From Nematostella vectensis (taxonomy: Eukaryota; Cnidaria; Anthozoa; Actiniaria; Edwardsiidae), in assembly GCF_932526225.1 (NCBI RefSeq), contig NC_064038.1, forward strand, positions 8,555,070 to 8,619,069: a DNA stretch of 64,000 nt, written 5' to 3'. The position numbers and the translations under genes were made by a program. The notes beneath the pieces were generated by a model. It was given only the letters and a program-made list of their open reading frames with translations, was not told the origin of the DNA and did no database searches. Below, piece after piece: positions 11,700 through 23,700 of this stretch (the stretch's first letter is position 1; the number at the start of each line of letters is the position of its first letter).

Positions 11700-12320
11700 A
11701 CTTCATGAGCCAAGCAAATCCGCTTTTATTTTGGTAACTCCTAGCGGGGCCAGTACCATCCCGTGCTGATATTTTATGGAAGCACGGGTGGCCTAGTGTG
11801 TTAGCGCATCGGCCTATCACCGCTGTGGCCCTGGTTCGAATCCTGGCTCAAACTGGGGATTTTTCCGGGTTCATGCCTTGATTCGAATTTGTGTCACAAG
11901 TAAGTTAAAATTATCTGGTTATTCTCCCGTGTTTCCAGTCTTCTCGGATAAGGACACCAAACCAGAGGTCCTGTCTCTTCAAGCTGCACTACACTAACCT
12001 GAACCGAAGGGACGTAAAAGAACCACTGGTGACGCAATAAACCCTCTGGCAGTGACCACCCTCAGTGACAGTGCTTACTAACAATACACACAAGGGGGCA
12101 TTTGATGTGGAGCCCTAGCTCTGTTGTGCCTTCCGCACCAGTATATCTGGTGGAAATTAGTACAACCACAGGGAGCCATTCCAAGGTAACCAGCCCTCCT
12201 TTAATCTGGAAACTTTCTAGCGCGGCCCAGTACCCACTCGTTCTCGTATTCCACAGGTAAACAGCCCGCCTTTATTATTGTGACTCCTAGCGGGACCTGT
12301 AATCCATCAACAATGACATA
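11700..12320. repeat. Three degenerate copies of a ~45-bp motif flanking a SINE
   Basis: Copies near 11726, 12200 and 12270 share a pattern of 'cctttatt..gg/gtaactcctagcggggcc-agtaccca'. The SINE at 11778-12090 lies between the first and second copies, as if inserted into an older tandem repeat. Confidence 0.4.
11778..12090 (+). mobile_element. tRNA-derived SINE, copy 1
   Basis: The head resembles a tRNA: a Pol III A-box-like gtggcctagtgtgttagcgc from 11788 and a perfect B box GGTTCGAATCC at 11833-11843. The acceptor stem does not pair properly, so it is not a functional tRNA gene. About 240 bp of unrelated body follows. The right boundary is approximate. Confidence 0.7.
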
Positions 12321-13528
12321 CCTGATGGTAAACCAACAACATTACATCCTAACCCCAGGATGCCTGCATGCTCTAATTGCGATCACGTAATGGTTTGGGC
12401 GTATGTGCAAGGTAAAGCGAGAACAAAATACACTTATTTCTTTTCAGAGCAAACCCCCCCGCCATATTGTCGATGTATGACGCATCATTGTTATTTTTAG
12501 ACTGGCTCGCGAGTCTGTGACCTATTGTCCAATCAGGAGTGATTTGCTTTGCGATCAGTAAGCAGGCTATTGATCCTTGTGAGAAGCCTCGCTGGATATC
12601 CCTCCCCTTTTTACCACAGGTAAGATTTATCATTATATCCAATCTGCCGTAAATAGAATAAGTGCATAAGTTAAAAAGAGTAAAAAGAGCGTAACGAGAT
12701 GGAACACTTGAACTGTGACACGCTTCTTGCCTTTTTGATTGATAGCTTTCTAAAGGCGTCCGTTTGAAAGAGTAAAATGGTTGGTTGGAAGAATACACTT
12801 CTAAGAGTGTACTATAAAAATATTAATCTAGACATAATCTCTACAAATAGTTTAGACAAAGGATATTTTGATCAAATCTCTATTGCATTGTAACGCCTTT
12901 TAGCTCGCAGCACAATGATGCAAGTGTAACATCATTTCAGAAGAAAAAGGGAGAAAGGGCAATATCTATTGAAGGAACCCTACGGAGCCTTAAGTTCGAT
13001 TAAAGTTCAATGGAAGTGATATCGCAGAGATAGGCAAAGTATAACTTTCTTGTGTTTTGATTTAAAAGCAGGTTATTTGATAAACATATAGGCAGAGTTG
13101 TATTTGTCTACAATTGTCGAGGAGCTGGTACCGGTGAACCACCGGGAACAGTACCAAGAAAAAAGTCCTAGTCCAAAAATTTCTAGCCTCTGGGTATTTT
13201 GAAATAAAAATAAATAAGAATTCAATGAATATCGAGGTTTTGATAACCGATAGTGCGTTCCGTTAAGGTGATGTCTGAAGATGTTTAAATATTTTTTAAT
13301 AGAATTCTTTAGTAAAGACTATAACTTAAATATGAGAGTATGTTGATGAATTAATAATCGCTTGATCGTTCGTTGACTCCCTCGATGTTTTATCAATGGT
13401 GGCCGGCAGCTAGAGGTAGAAAATTGTTCTCGAAAAATGTCTGTTCTTTCCGTTGTAATATTGTAAACTGATGTATCATATGTTGCTTGTCTACAGGAGC
13501 GCTGACTGAGTTTTGGCGACCTTTCAAA

Positions 13529-13888
13529 ATGAGAGTCGCCTTTAGCGTTCTTCTTTGTGTCTTGGTGGTCGTAACGGAGCTGTCTGCATCGCCAATATCG
13601 GACAAAACAAAAGACGAAAAACACAGTGTTTCAACGACAAAAGAAACCAATGAGTCTACAGATGAGAAGTCAAAGAAGCAATATATACCAGGAATGCTTT
13701 CATATGATAACCAGCAAACGGCGCCTTCATACACGGGATACGCACAACAGTTTGTTAATTACGATCCTTACGATATGGGAGTAGGGAATCCCGAGAGAAT
13801 ACAGGACAGACAAGTGGAAATAGTTCAGATCAAATCACTGGACATTAAAGATGGTGTAATAAAAAAGAGCGATATCGTAGAGGGTTAG
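13529..13888 (+). CDS. Putative small secreted protein (119 aa)
   Basis: Not recognised. The ORF opens with a clear signal peptide: MRVAF followed by a Leu/Val-rich core to about residue 20, with a plausible cleavage site after SAS. A Lys/Glu/Thr/Ser-rich segment follows, then a Tyr-rich stretch (QYIPGML, PSYTGYAQQFVNYDPYD, roughly residues 50-80) and a hydrophilic tail. It has no cysteines after the signal peptide. There are no obvious dibasic-amidation repeats, so a classical neuropeptide precursor is unlikely. The ATG was chosen because the signal peptide starts there; the ORF opens 42 bp upstream just before an acceptor-like tctacag, suggesting an upstream noncoding exon. An extracellular or mucus-type component is possible but unproven. 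Confidence 0.55.
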   Translation: MRVAFSVLLCVLVVVTELSASPISDKTKDEKHSVSTTKETNESTDEKSKKQYIPGMLSYDNQQTAPSYTGYAQQFVNYDPYDMGVGNPERIQDRQVEIVQIKSLDIKDGVIKKSDIVEG

Positions 13889-14834
13889 AAACGCCGGTTT
13901 CTTGAACGTGGGAATATAAGGTAGGCAAAGCACGCCACTGTACTTTGAGGATTTGAACACTTTTTTGTAGAAATCTCACGATTTCAATGTCGCATATATT
14001 GATTTGGGATCCAGGGAATGACCACGCCTTCGAAGGGTGGATGGAGGGGTGAAGATATAACTATTGGTGCTTGCATACCCTAACTAGTGATCCATCGTGC
14101 AGTGCATGTTAAAGGCGAAATCATAACACCATTTCCTGGACTGATCCTCGATTTCCTGGGTAGTCATGAGAGCTGTTCAGAATCTCTACAGTTCACCCAC
14201 GATAACACGATAACCTTAAGTGAAAATCTAAACAAGTAAATTGCGTTATTTGTGCCTTTAACGCTACGAGCCCTGCCCGATAGCGGGTTCTTGTCCAATA
14301 TAAAGCTCATGTGACATGCGCAGTTCAGACGCCGTCCTTTTCATGCACCGCTACGAATACAAATGAAGATGAAACAATCGACATTATTTGTACGTATTTT
14401 TACTTTAACCGTACATGAAAAAAGAGCGTCTAAACTAAGCCTTACTATATTCTTGTTGTGACTGTTTGCTATATGATAGTACTATACTACTATTGCTTGT
14501 ATTCTGCAGGTTTTTACATGGCGTAGACAATGGTTGCTATGAGGTCATTTTGGATTGCCTCTCGCACACTGAGATCCATTGCTAACGACTGTCCTCCGGG
14601 AGGGCAAAACGAATGATGTAACAATCTTCAAGAGAAACCTTAGGGCTGGGAAGGGATGGGATGTGGGTGGGAAGTATAAGAACAAGTAGAAAAGAAGGCA
14701 AGTTATATCGAGTTTTATGTAAAAGGCTTTTACACAGGACGATTAAGAAATTTTGACGATGCTTCGAGCGGAAAATTTATAAAAACGACTTCGTGGAGTG
14801 TCCTCACAGGGGGACGGCCTCATGCAGAGTAAGC

Positions 14835-15215
14835 CATTCCCAGAAATAAGAGACAACATGGCCGCCACGCATGCGTAAAAGTGCACATACAATGTCAAAA
14901 TGGCTGCCATTTACTATAAGGAAATGTGGGGAGACATCACAATTTATCAAATTTTTTCGTTTCAGAGATTTTGGGCTCACGGTGCAGGACTCGAAAAAAA
15001 ACCTTACCATTCGAGTGATACACTTTCCGCTAATACTACTTTTATTTGGAATTTTAGTCAACTTGATTAAAAACTTCTAGTGTAACAACAAAAGGGAAGC
15101 CCCTGTGCTGGCCGCAATCTTGTTTTTATTTGTGATACCGCTGTTATTCCTCACGGGCCTAGCAAAATGTGAGCCCAGAAAAACCGCTGGCTAATGTCTC
15201 TTATTTCTGGGAATG
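14835..15215. mobile_element. Element bounded by perfect 21-bp inverted repeats
   Basis: cattcccagaaataagagac(a) at 14835-14855 is the exact reverse complement of 15195-15215. The 340 bp between them is non-coding. No target duplication could be defined, so the family is unknown. Confidence 0.55.
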
Positions 15216-16035
15216 CAATGAAAACAAAATGTGTAGTGCACAAAGAATTACGGACAGGTCAATTTTCCAAGTTTATCCTGACCGTGATACTTTGCGTCTA
15301 TGCAAGCTTCGGCGACTGGTTGTGTCTATTCAAGCTTCGACAAATTTACGAGTCTGCCTCTGAGACTGAATCTGTATCCATTTTTTTTTGTCATCACTGT
15401 AGCCTACAGCCACAGTCCCTTACATTTTGGTCGGGTTGTCTGTGGTGGGTACGTCACGTCACAGGGAAACCTGCCCTCCATTGGCAGCTGAGCTTGACCT
15501 AGGTCCCTCAAGGATTATCCTCCACCACAGGAAACCCGAGGAGAATGTCAGGCACTTCATTGCTAGCATTTGAAACGGAGAAGCGAAAGCTTGCGTGATG
15601 AGGTTTAACGAAATATTGGTACATTAAATTTGTATTGCTGAATATAGTGTTAGCGTTAGCGCCATTAGTGATCAATTACATTCCACACTTGTAAATATAA
15701 CAGAGATAATAAACAATCACAGAAACTGATCTCATGCTGTTTTAGTTCATAGGACAATTTGGCCAGGTCAGCTGTTTCATCTTGCATGCATTCGCAGAGC
15801 TGTAGCAGGCTTCGAAACATTGGGGGATGGGCAATACAGAAAATTGTGGAGGCAAAGCCACGCCCTAACTACTCATAGAGATTTTTGTAGATATCGGGCG
15901 AGACGTACCCCACACCTCCTTGCTACAGCCCGAATTGAATATGGCACATGTAGAATACATTAGCCCAAGGTCTTTGTTGCTACTCTAGTTATGTAGCCTG
16001 ATATCCTAGTAAACTTAACATCGAGCTCCATAGCC

Positions 16036-16470
16036 AGGAGCGTACCCAGGATTGGCTGAGGTCGGGGGGGGGGGGGGGGGGGGGGGGTTGTGCGCAGTCA
16101 TAGGTATCATATTAAATTTAAAAAAATTTAAATAAAGCATTTAAATAGCGCTTATATGTTCTAAGCGCTTCACACTAAGCGCTTCACATTTAAAATCCTA
16201 TTGTGCATTGAGAACGTAAATTCCTGGGGAATTGAGGAACACAAGCTTCTAGTAAGCTCACGTAACCTTCTACAAGTCATATTCAGGGCCGAGAAACAGA
16301 AAAATTTTATCCATGTCTCGACCGGGAATCGAACCCGTTTCAGCAGAGGTGAAAGGCCTTAACACACTGGGCCACCCGTGATTCACATGAGAAGCTTAGT
16401 ATTTGAAGATTCCTTAATTATAAATGACCCACTTTTTGGCCGCCAAGGGACCCCTGCGTACGCACCTGAT
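16036..16470 (+). repeat. Dispersed 'gcgtacccaggattg' repeat, copy 2, split by a SINE
   Basis: The first part (16036 to about 16108) has gcgtacccaggattgg, a long G run and tgcgcagtcataggta. The second part (about 16399-16470) continues with gaagattcc, atgacccactttttggccgc and gcgtacgcacctg. In copy 1 these parts are contiguous, so the sequence between them is a later insertion. Confidence 0.65.
16109..16384 (-). mobile_element. tRNA-derived SINE, copy 2
   Basis: On the minus strand the head reads cacgggtggcccagtgtgtt (A-box region) followed by a B box GGTTCGATTCC at about 16324-16334. The 3' part carries a palindromic 'agcgctta...aagcgctat' motif and an AT-rich tail. The head is related to copy 1 but the body differs. 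It sits inside the dispersed repeat described here. Confidence 0.7.
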
Positions 16471-16789
16471 AGCCGCATGCCCTTTGGATACGGCTTATGC
16501 CTAGTGCACACTAGTGACATAACAACATAGGCACGCGCACTCTTTTAAGGCCGACTAAACGACATGGACATGACATTTTTTTCTCTTATGTCGTTGTGCT
16601 CATGTCGTTATGTTGGGCTTTTGTCAAAACGCCTGTCATTACGTTGTTATGTCACCAATGTGGACCAGGCATTACAGAAAAGATAAGGGCCCGATACTTA
16701 TGAGAATATCTCGAGGGGTTGTACTATAATTCTCACCGTCCTCTTATTGAAGGAGACCTGGCGATCCCAGTGATAGCAGGAGACTAAGT

Positions 16790-16938
16790 GGGTCAGTACG
16801 CAGCTCTTACAAGCTGCAATTTGATTGGGCAAATGAACAATATCCGCACCTCCACGCAAAGAACGAGAAAAATAGAGACAAAAGAACTCTTTTGTAGAGC
16901 AAAGATAATACGAGACAAAGCAGCTGCGTACTTACTCG
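16790..16938. mobile_element. hAT-like MITE, 'cagtacgcagct' family, copy 1
   Basis: Ends share agtacgcagct as inverted repeats, and GACTAAGT flanks both sides (16782-16789 and 16939-16946). The interior matches a second copy at 25186-25319 (cttacaagctgcaatttgat, ttgggcaaatg, aaagataata). 149 bp, no ORF. Confidence 0.8.
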
Positions 16939-17125
16939 GACTAAGTTAGGGATGTGAGGGTGGGGGAAAAAGAGAATGTCGGCGATGCACCACGTCCCAA
17001 GAACACGCTGAAGTTAAATGGGAGGAAAACGATAGGAGCGCCAAACTGCGAGGAAAAGAAAATAAGCAATACGCTAATCAGAAGTTTAACTGATTTACAC
17101 TAATGAGTCCGGTGAGAATAGAGCC

Positions 17126-17272
17126 GGAAATCATACCGAAAATTGAAATTATAATAAACAAATAATTTCAGAAAAGAGGAGCAATTGAAGACAAAGTACG
17201 GAAATCATACCGAGAACTGAAATTATCATAGACCAATAATTTTAGAAAAGAGAGCAAATGAAGACAAAGTAC
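17126..17272. repeat. 74-bp tandem duplication
   Basis: Two diverged copies starting ggaaatcataccg at 17126 and 17200 and ending gaagacaaagtac. Confidence 0.7.
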
Positions 17273-17783
17273 TATTTACGCAGTCGTTTCTGATTAACAT
17301 TGATCAAAAATTTTGACAGAGCATTCTATTTGCTAGTATTTACCTTTCCACACTATCTCGACTAAACCCTAATAGGAGACATCACTGAGTTCAGGGTCGC
17401 ATCACACAGGCGACATAATTGCACTCAAAGAAAAAGCATTTATCCCCTATGGAACCACCCTGGTATATATTAGTGACGGATCCGCCCTTTGATGGTTTCT
17501 ATCAACGATATGATCCATGGGACCGCCACTGCGAGGGGAGTCGAGGGAATACTCATTTGCTAATTCCATTATCTAAACCTTTTCTCGCATGCCTTATAAT
17601 GTTTCCTAGATGCTACTCGCTAAACGCACCATAGGTCCCTACCTGGCCTCTAATTACACCCTCTGATTATACCAGATGATTAAATTGCACCAATAACGTA
17701 AATTCCCGTCAGATCCTTTTCTATTTCAATATGTGAAGAATTTCTTTGCTAAATAATATACTGTGACCAAATACAGGTGTTGT

Positions 17784-20700
17784 CTACATAGATTCCACGT
17801 AGTTTCGAGGGAAGAGACCCGTGCGGCCATGTACACTGCCTTCCAGCCAGTTTTCGTCCACAGTGGACTCGATGGTGATGATGTCTCCTTCAGAGAAACC
17901 TAGCTCACCGTCATTTTCTGAAATAACAAGCGAACGTTTTCAGAGGGGAACTATAGAATACGACAAATTTTTAGAGGGGAACAATAGAATACAACAAATT
18001 TTTATCAGGCGAATATCCAGACCTTTTTGTACTTATTTACGCCTACATTTTAAAATGTTAAGTAAAAGCACGTTTGATACGAGCTGCAATAGGAGCAAAA
18101 AAAAGGCAAAGTTCAAATTGTAATGTCGTGTTAGCTTATATTCGCTTTATTTTTTGCATAGATGTTCCTTGGGTAATATAAACCAAAATAAGTTTAGTAT
18201 TTTTCGGTAAATAATCCGTTCTTTAGATATTGCAAATTGTAAGACTTTTGATTTGTCTGAAATTGCCCAATTTGGGCGAAATCGCTACTTTTTTCATGAT
18301 TTATGACAACTTTGCTCCATCATATCTCAAGGATGAATCATCTACCAGAAAGTACTAGCGCTTTCTTTTAGTAAGCAGGTCTGAATTTTCCATGGATCCG
18401 CGTCGTTTAAAGCGGGCGAAAAAACACCTTCATACCAAGAGGTCGGGTGCACGCTTCCCGGAACAATTTTGAAAGCTCTGGAACGCCAACGTTTGCCTAA
18501 ACAAGATCCCTCGTTTATAAGTTAATTTAGGAATATAGGATTTATATGAGGGAACTTGAAAAGCAGTCCGGTATATGGGGGTATCCCTGATATGGGAGGT
18601 TCACTCTAATATTGTTTTACAAAATCTTGAAAAATTTTTGTCATCCTTGGGAAGAAACAAGCTCTATTTTCATCGGCTGATTTATAAAGCTGTTGGGATA
18701 TTTTTTACTGAATTTTTTTAATGATGGTTTATAATTTCTGCATGGTTTTTGTAAGGTTATTTTGAAATTTCATTACACCACACGTCTTCCAATATTGACT
18801 GAAAATAATAACAAGATTTGCTGGCTAGAGCTCTTCGTGTCATCACTTCCGTGGTGAATCAGAGTCGATCCCTCATCTAGAACACAGACTCACCAGGCTC
18901 AAAGTCATACAAAGCTTTGACTTTCTCCTTGCCGCCTGATGATGGGGGCGGGGCGGACGGGGTTGGAGTAGGTAACGAGGGCATGCTGCCACCACCACTG
19001 CTACTATCATCATCATCATTGAACTTGGGCGTAAAAGATGGTCGCTCACTGCGAGGGCGACTGGACGCCTCCGTCACCCTGTCATTCAAGGTGGACACAA
19101 GGCTCTGCATCACCTCAGCGGCATGCTTGTGGTAGTCAAGGATGGCTTCTGATAGAGCACTCAATTGGCTTATCTGCTCAGCCTAAGGGAAACAAGGAGC
19201 GACGTCGCACTTGAGCATCGTTTAAGCGTTATTTGGAAGAGCTTTTAAGCTTATTTAAAAATGAAGTTGGATTTTCTTAATAACGTTGGTTAAACTTAAC
19301 AAAACTCATCAATATTCAATAGGCAATTTGACCAATCGGATAAGCCTCTTTGAACACATATGTAGGCAAAAATATCAAAAGACCGTTTTTTTACGATGTT
19401 GCCCGCGCATCTTAAATGCCACATACTGGCGAGCCCTAGCTGGTCTTAAATGGCGTACGAAGTGGACTATATTGATGATATAGAAAATGCTGTCAGACTG
19501 CTTCTTTCGAGGGGAGTCAAATTGCGTTTTGGATCAGCTGTGGCTTGCCAGTCTGTGGCATTTTGGATGCACAGGCAACATCGTGAAAACGGTCTACAGT
19601 AATGCACTTTACATTCCTAAAGCCTGGGGAGGAAATTGAAATTGTCCCAGGACTTTGTGGGTTAAAATAGAAGAACAATGAAATAAAATGAACAAGAATC
19701 ACTTGGCTTCGCCCAATGGATAGTAAAGTAGAACTTACATAGACAGGGCTAGTTGTAATTATGTGCTTTGTTTCATACCTAAAATACCGAAATAGGCAAA
19801 GAATTTCATAGGAATTAATAGAAGTGAGGGCTTAAAGAAGAAAAGGTCAAGCATATTAGGGTCCTGTTTAGACAAGTTCTACAGCATAACTTACATTTTA
19901 AAGAAACTTTGGGTCTTTCTGTCTACAAAACTTTACTAATTATAATTTGTAATACAATTTTTTCTTAATTTATTTTATGATACAGCCACTCACGGATCTT
20001 ACCTCTCCATCCAGAAGATTCATCATGGAGTTATAACAAAGTTCCTTGGATTCTTCAAACTTCTCTTCAGCTATTCGTATATCCTCAAGAGGCACTAAAG
20101 GCAATAACCTTATTAATCATAGAGTAAATGGAGAAGGGAGGGAATAGGGTAAATTCTATACTATTAGGATATTTACAGTACTTTAATTCGTAATACCATC
20201 TAGATATTCAAAATACAAAAACAATCATTATATAAAGCAGACACAGAAGGGGGTGATGGGTGGGGGTATTTCATACAGTAGACAAAGAAGGGGGTAATGG
20301 GTGGGGGTATTTCATACAGTAGACAAAGAAGGGGGTAATGGGTGGGGGTATTTCATACAGTAGACACAGAAGGGGGTAATGGGTGGGGGTATTTCATACA
20401 GTAGACACAGAAGGGGGTAATGGGTGGGGGTATTTCATACAGTAGACACAGAAGGGGGTAATGGGTGGGGGTATTTCATACAGTAGACACAGAAGGGGGT
20501 AATTGGTGGGGGTATTTCGTACAGTAGACAAAGAAGGGGTAATGGGTGGGGGTATTTCATACAGTAGACAAAGAAGGGGGTAATGGGTGGGGGTATTTCA
20601 TACAGTAGACAAAGAAGGGGGTAATGGGTGGGGGTATTTCATACAGTAGACACAGAAGGGGGTAATGGGTGGGGGTATTTCATACAGTAGACACAGAAGG

Positions 20701-23700
20701 GGGTAATGGGTGGGGGTATTTCATACAGTAGACACAGAAGGGGGTAATGGGTGGGGGTATTTCATACAGTAGACACAGAAGGGGGTAATTGGTGGGGGTA
20801 TTTCGTACAGTAGACAAAGAAAGGGTAATGGGTGGGGGTATTTCATACAGTAGACAAAGAAGGGGGTAATGGGTGGGGGTATTTCATACAGTAGACACAG
20901 AAGGGGGTAATGGGTGGGGGTATTTCATACAGTAGACAAAGAAGGGGGTAATGGGTGGGGGTATTTCATACAGTAGACAAAGAAGGGGGTAATGGGTGGG
21001 GGTATTTCATACAGTAGACACAGAAGGGGGTAATGGGTGGGGGTATTTCATACAGTAGACACAGAAGGGGGTAATTGGTGGGGGTATTTCGTACAGTAGA
21101 CACAGAAGGGGGTAATGGGTGGGGGTATTTCGTACAGTAGACAAAGAAGGGGGTAATGGGTGGGGGTATTTCATACAGTAGACAAAGAACGGGTAATGGG
21201 TGGGGGTATTTCATACAGTAGACACAGAAGGGGGTAATGGGTGGGGGTATTTCATACAGTAGACAAAGAAGGGGGTAATGGGTGGGGGTATTTTATACAG
21301 TAGACAAAGAGGGGTAATGGGTGGGGGTATTTCATACAGTAGACAAAGAAGGGGGTAATGGGTGGGGGTATTTCATACAGTAGACACAGAAGGGGGTAAT
21401 GGGTGGGGGTATTTCATACAGTAGACAAAGAGGGGTAATGGGTGGGGGTATTTCATACAGTAGACAAAGAGGGGTAATGGGTGGGGGTATTTCATACAGT
21501 AGACAAAGAAGGGGGTAATGGGTGGGGGTATTTCATACAGTAGACACATAAGGGGGTAATGGGTGGGGGTATTTCATACAGTAGACAAAGAAGGGGGTAA
21601 TGGGTGGGGGTATTTCATACAGTAGACACAGAAGGGGGTAATGGGTGGGGGTATTTCATACAGTAGACAAAGAAGGGGGTAATGGGTGGGGGTATTTCAT
21701 ACAGTAGACACAGAAGGGGGTAATGGGTGGGGGTATTTCATACAGTAGACAAAGAAGGGGGTAATGGGTGGGGGTATTTCATACAGTAGACAAAGAGGGG
21801 TAATGGGTGGGGACACCCCCTTAACGTGTTGGGTGCATCCTACAGTGTGGGACCCAATGGTAATTTCCAATAATCTACAACCTCTTGTTAGTAATTTTCA
21901 ACTGCTAACTGCTTTCTGGCTCACATCATTCAAACTACAATTAATAATTTTAAATTTGGTGCATTTTGGCTGGTTAGTGAGAGGTGGCATACTTGGAGAG
22001 CATTGCAGTGCTGGCCAATGAATATGCTTCAAAGGTTTTGAATGACGGAAACCAGAACGCGATTTAGCTATTGGTGAGTATTAAAGCTTTCATACGTTTA
22101 TTAGATTTTCTCTTTTTGCAATCATAGTCAAGACGTCTGCCTTGCATCTTCTTTCTATGTTGCTGGAAACGAAAAAAATAAAAAAGTCTAAGAATCAAAC
22201 CTGATTATTATACTGCTACAGTAAACAAAATCACTTCTGAAGAGAAACAAAGAAACAATAAATTAGAATTGATGTGACTCACCATAATCTCTTTAATGTC
22301 TCTGTTTTCAAGTTGCGTTAAAGGATCTAAAAAGTTCTGTTTGACATTTGCATCTAGTGCATCTTTGACCTCAGCTAGTTGCAAGAATGTCTCACCAGCC
22401 TCGACCATTGCTTGCCCTGTGACCAATGTAAAATAAACAGTTTGATGAGTGTCCCATAAGAAGGAAGCGCTTTTTTGGGTGAGGCGCTTATTGTTAATAC
22501 GATATGCAAGTTGGATCTAGAGTCTTACCAAATAAAGATGTGTCTCCCAGATCTTGGCCTCCCTTCACCATGGTCTCCCCTAGGTTGCCCTCAGGTTGGG
22601 GGTACCTTGTACTGCGGGCTTCACCTCGAACCTTGTGAACTGCCCCTTGCATAGAAAGCTTGGCACGAGCAGCTATAAAAAGGATAAAAAAGTTACAAAA
22701 AAATAAAGATTGGTCCAAGCAATAACAAAGTCATTTCAATGAGAAATATAAGTAACAATATCATTGCAAAGTCAATATCTTAGATGGATGAAAGATAAAA
22801 CAAACTACATGCCTGGATTTGGTTGCAAGTATTCCTTTGTTTTATGTAATACATCTTCAATAAGTTTTGCAGTTGAGTCTGTTTTCTAAAAAAAAAACAA
22901 TTGTGTTAAACATACAATCTACCACATGATGCCATTGTGATGTAACTGTGATGCCAATAAAAGAATAATAACTGCTTCTAAGGTATATCTATCTCTTAGA
23001 ATAAAGATATGTAAACTGCTAACTGTATGAGTTATTCGATTTTTCCTATATTCAGTAGAAATACGAAGAGTTATTTTTGAAAGGCAGCACTGCCAATTGG
23101 CAAAATTGTCATTTACCATTTGCGCTGAACACATTCTAAAACATGTCCATAAATAAAACCAGCATCAAGCAATTGCCATACAACTTATGTTTGAATATGG
23201 AACACAGCTTAGGATAGAAATGTTTGTTTAATTTTGGATGAAGCAAACGCAGAGAAAAACATCAGAGGAAAGACAAGAAACTACTAAATCAGAAATTAAA
23301 CATAAAATATGGAATAAGGAAACTGTCTATCACTGGGAAAGATGTTAGACTATGTATGACTATTTAGGAGACTATGTAGTGGCCATCGCGACTGCAAAAT
23401 GGCTTCTGTCACTGTAGAAAGTTCATGAAACCATTTAAACTCTGTTCAAGCCATAGGATGGAGATCCCTATAGGCGATTTAAAAGCTTGCACATGCATTA
23501 CAAGAGAAACCTTTCTCGACTACCAGAATGCAGTGCACCGAGTGCTGCATGAAGGTAGTTAAGCTAGGTTTCCATGTTGAGTGCGCACGCATGCTTATAG
23601 CTGGAATGGCCTATTGGAAAGCTACTAGTGGATAGCATGCAACCATTTTGTAAGTTCCAGTCAAGTTGCTTTTGTTTGACATCTGAGAATTCCCTTTTTC

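Larger units (their letters stand above)
9604..13528. other. Gene-poor region with a SINE and degenerate repeats
   Basis: No conserved exon was recognised on either strand. ORFs at 10231-10470, 10575-10937 and 12373-12798 lack protein character, and the last two begin at non-ATG codons. Recognisable content is the tRNA-derived SINE at 11778-12090 and three diverged copies of a 'ctcctagcggg' repeat around it. The acceptor-like tctacag at 13490-13496 probably opens the exon of the next gene. Confidence 0.5.
13889..17783. other. Gene-poor region with MITEs and an interrupted repeat
   Basis: Between the secreted-protein ORF and the endophilin stop codon. It holds a 21-bp-TIR element (14835-15215), a dispersed repeat split by a SINE (16036-16470), an hAT-like MITE (16790-16938) and a 74-bp tandem duplication (17126-17272). 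The short ORFs around 14.8-15.5 kb fall in the TIR element and its right flank. No gene recognised. Confidence 0.55.

Noticed and set aside
11778-11850. tRNA gene
   Set aside because: A and B boxes are good but the stems do not pair as a tRNA and a SINE body follows.
12373-12798. 141-aa minus-strand ORF
   Set aside because: Begins at GTG rather than ATG, no recognisable domain, no splice context; likely chance.
20966-21214. Pro/Tyr-rich minus-strand ORF (KYPHPLP repeats)
   Set aside because: Translation of the 41-bp minisatellite in endophilin intron 6.
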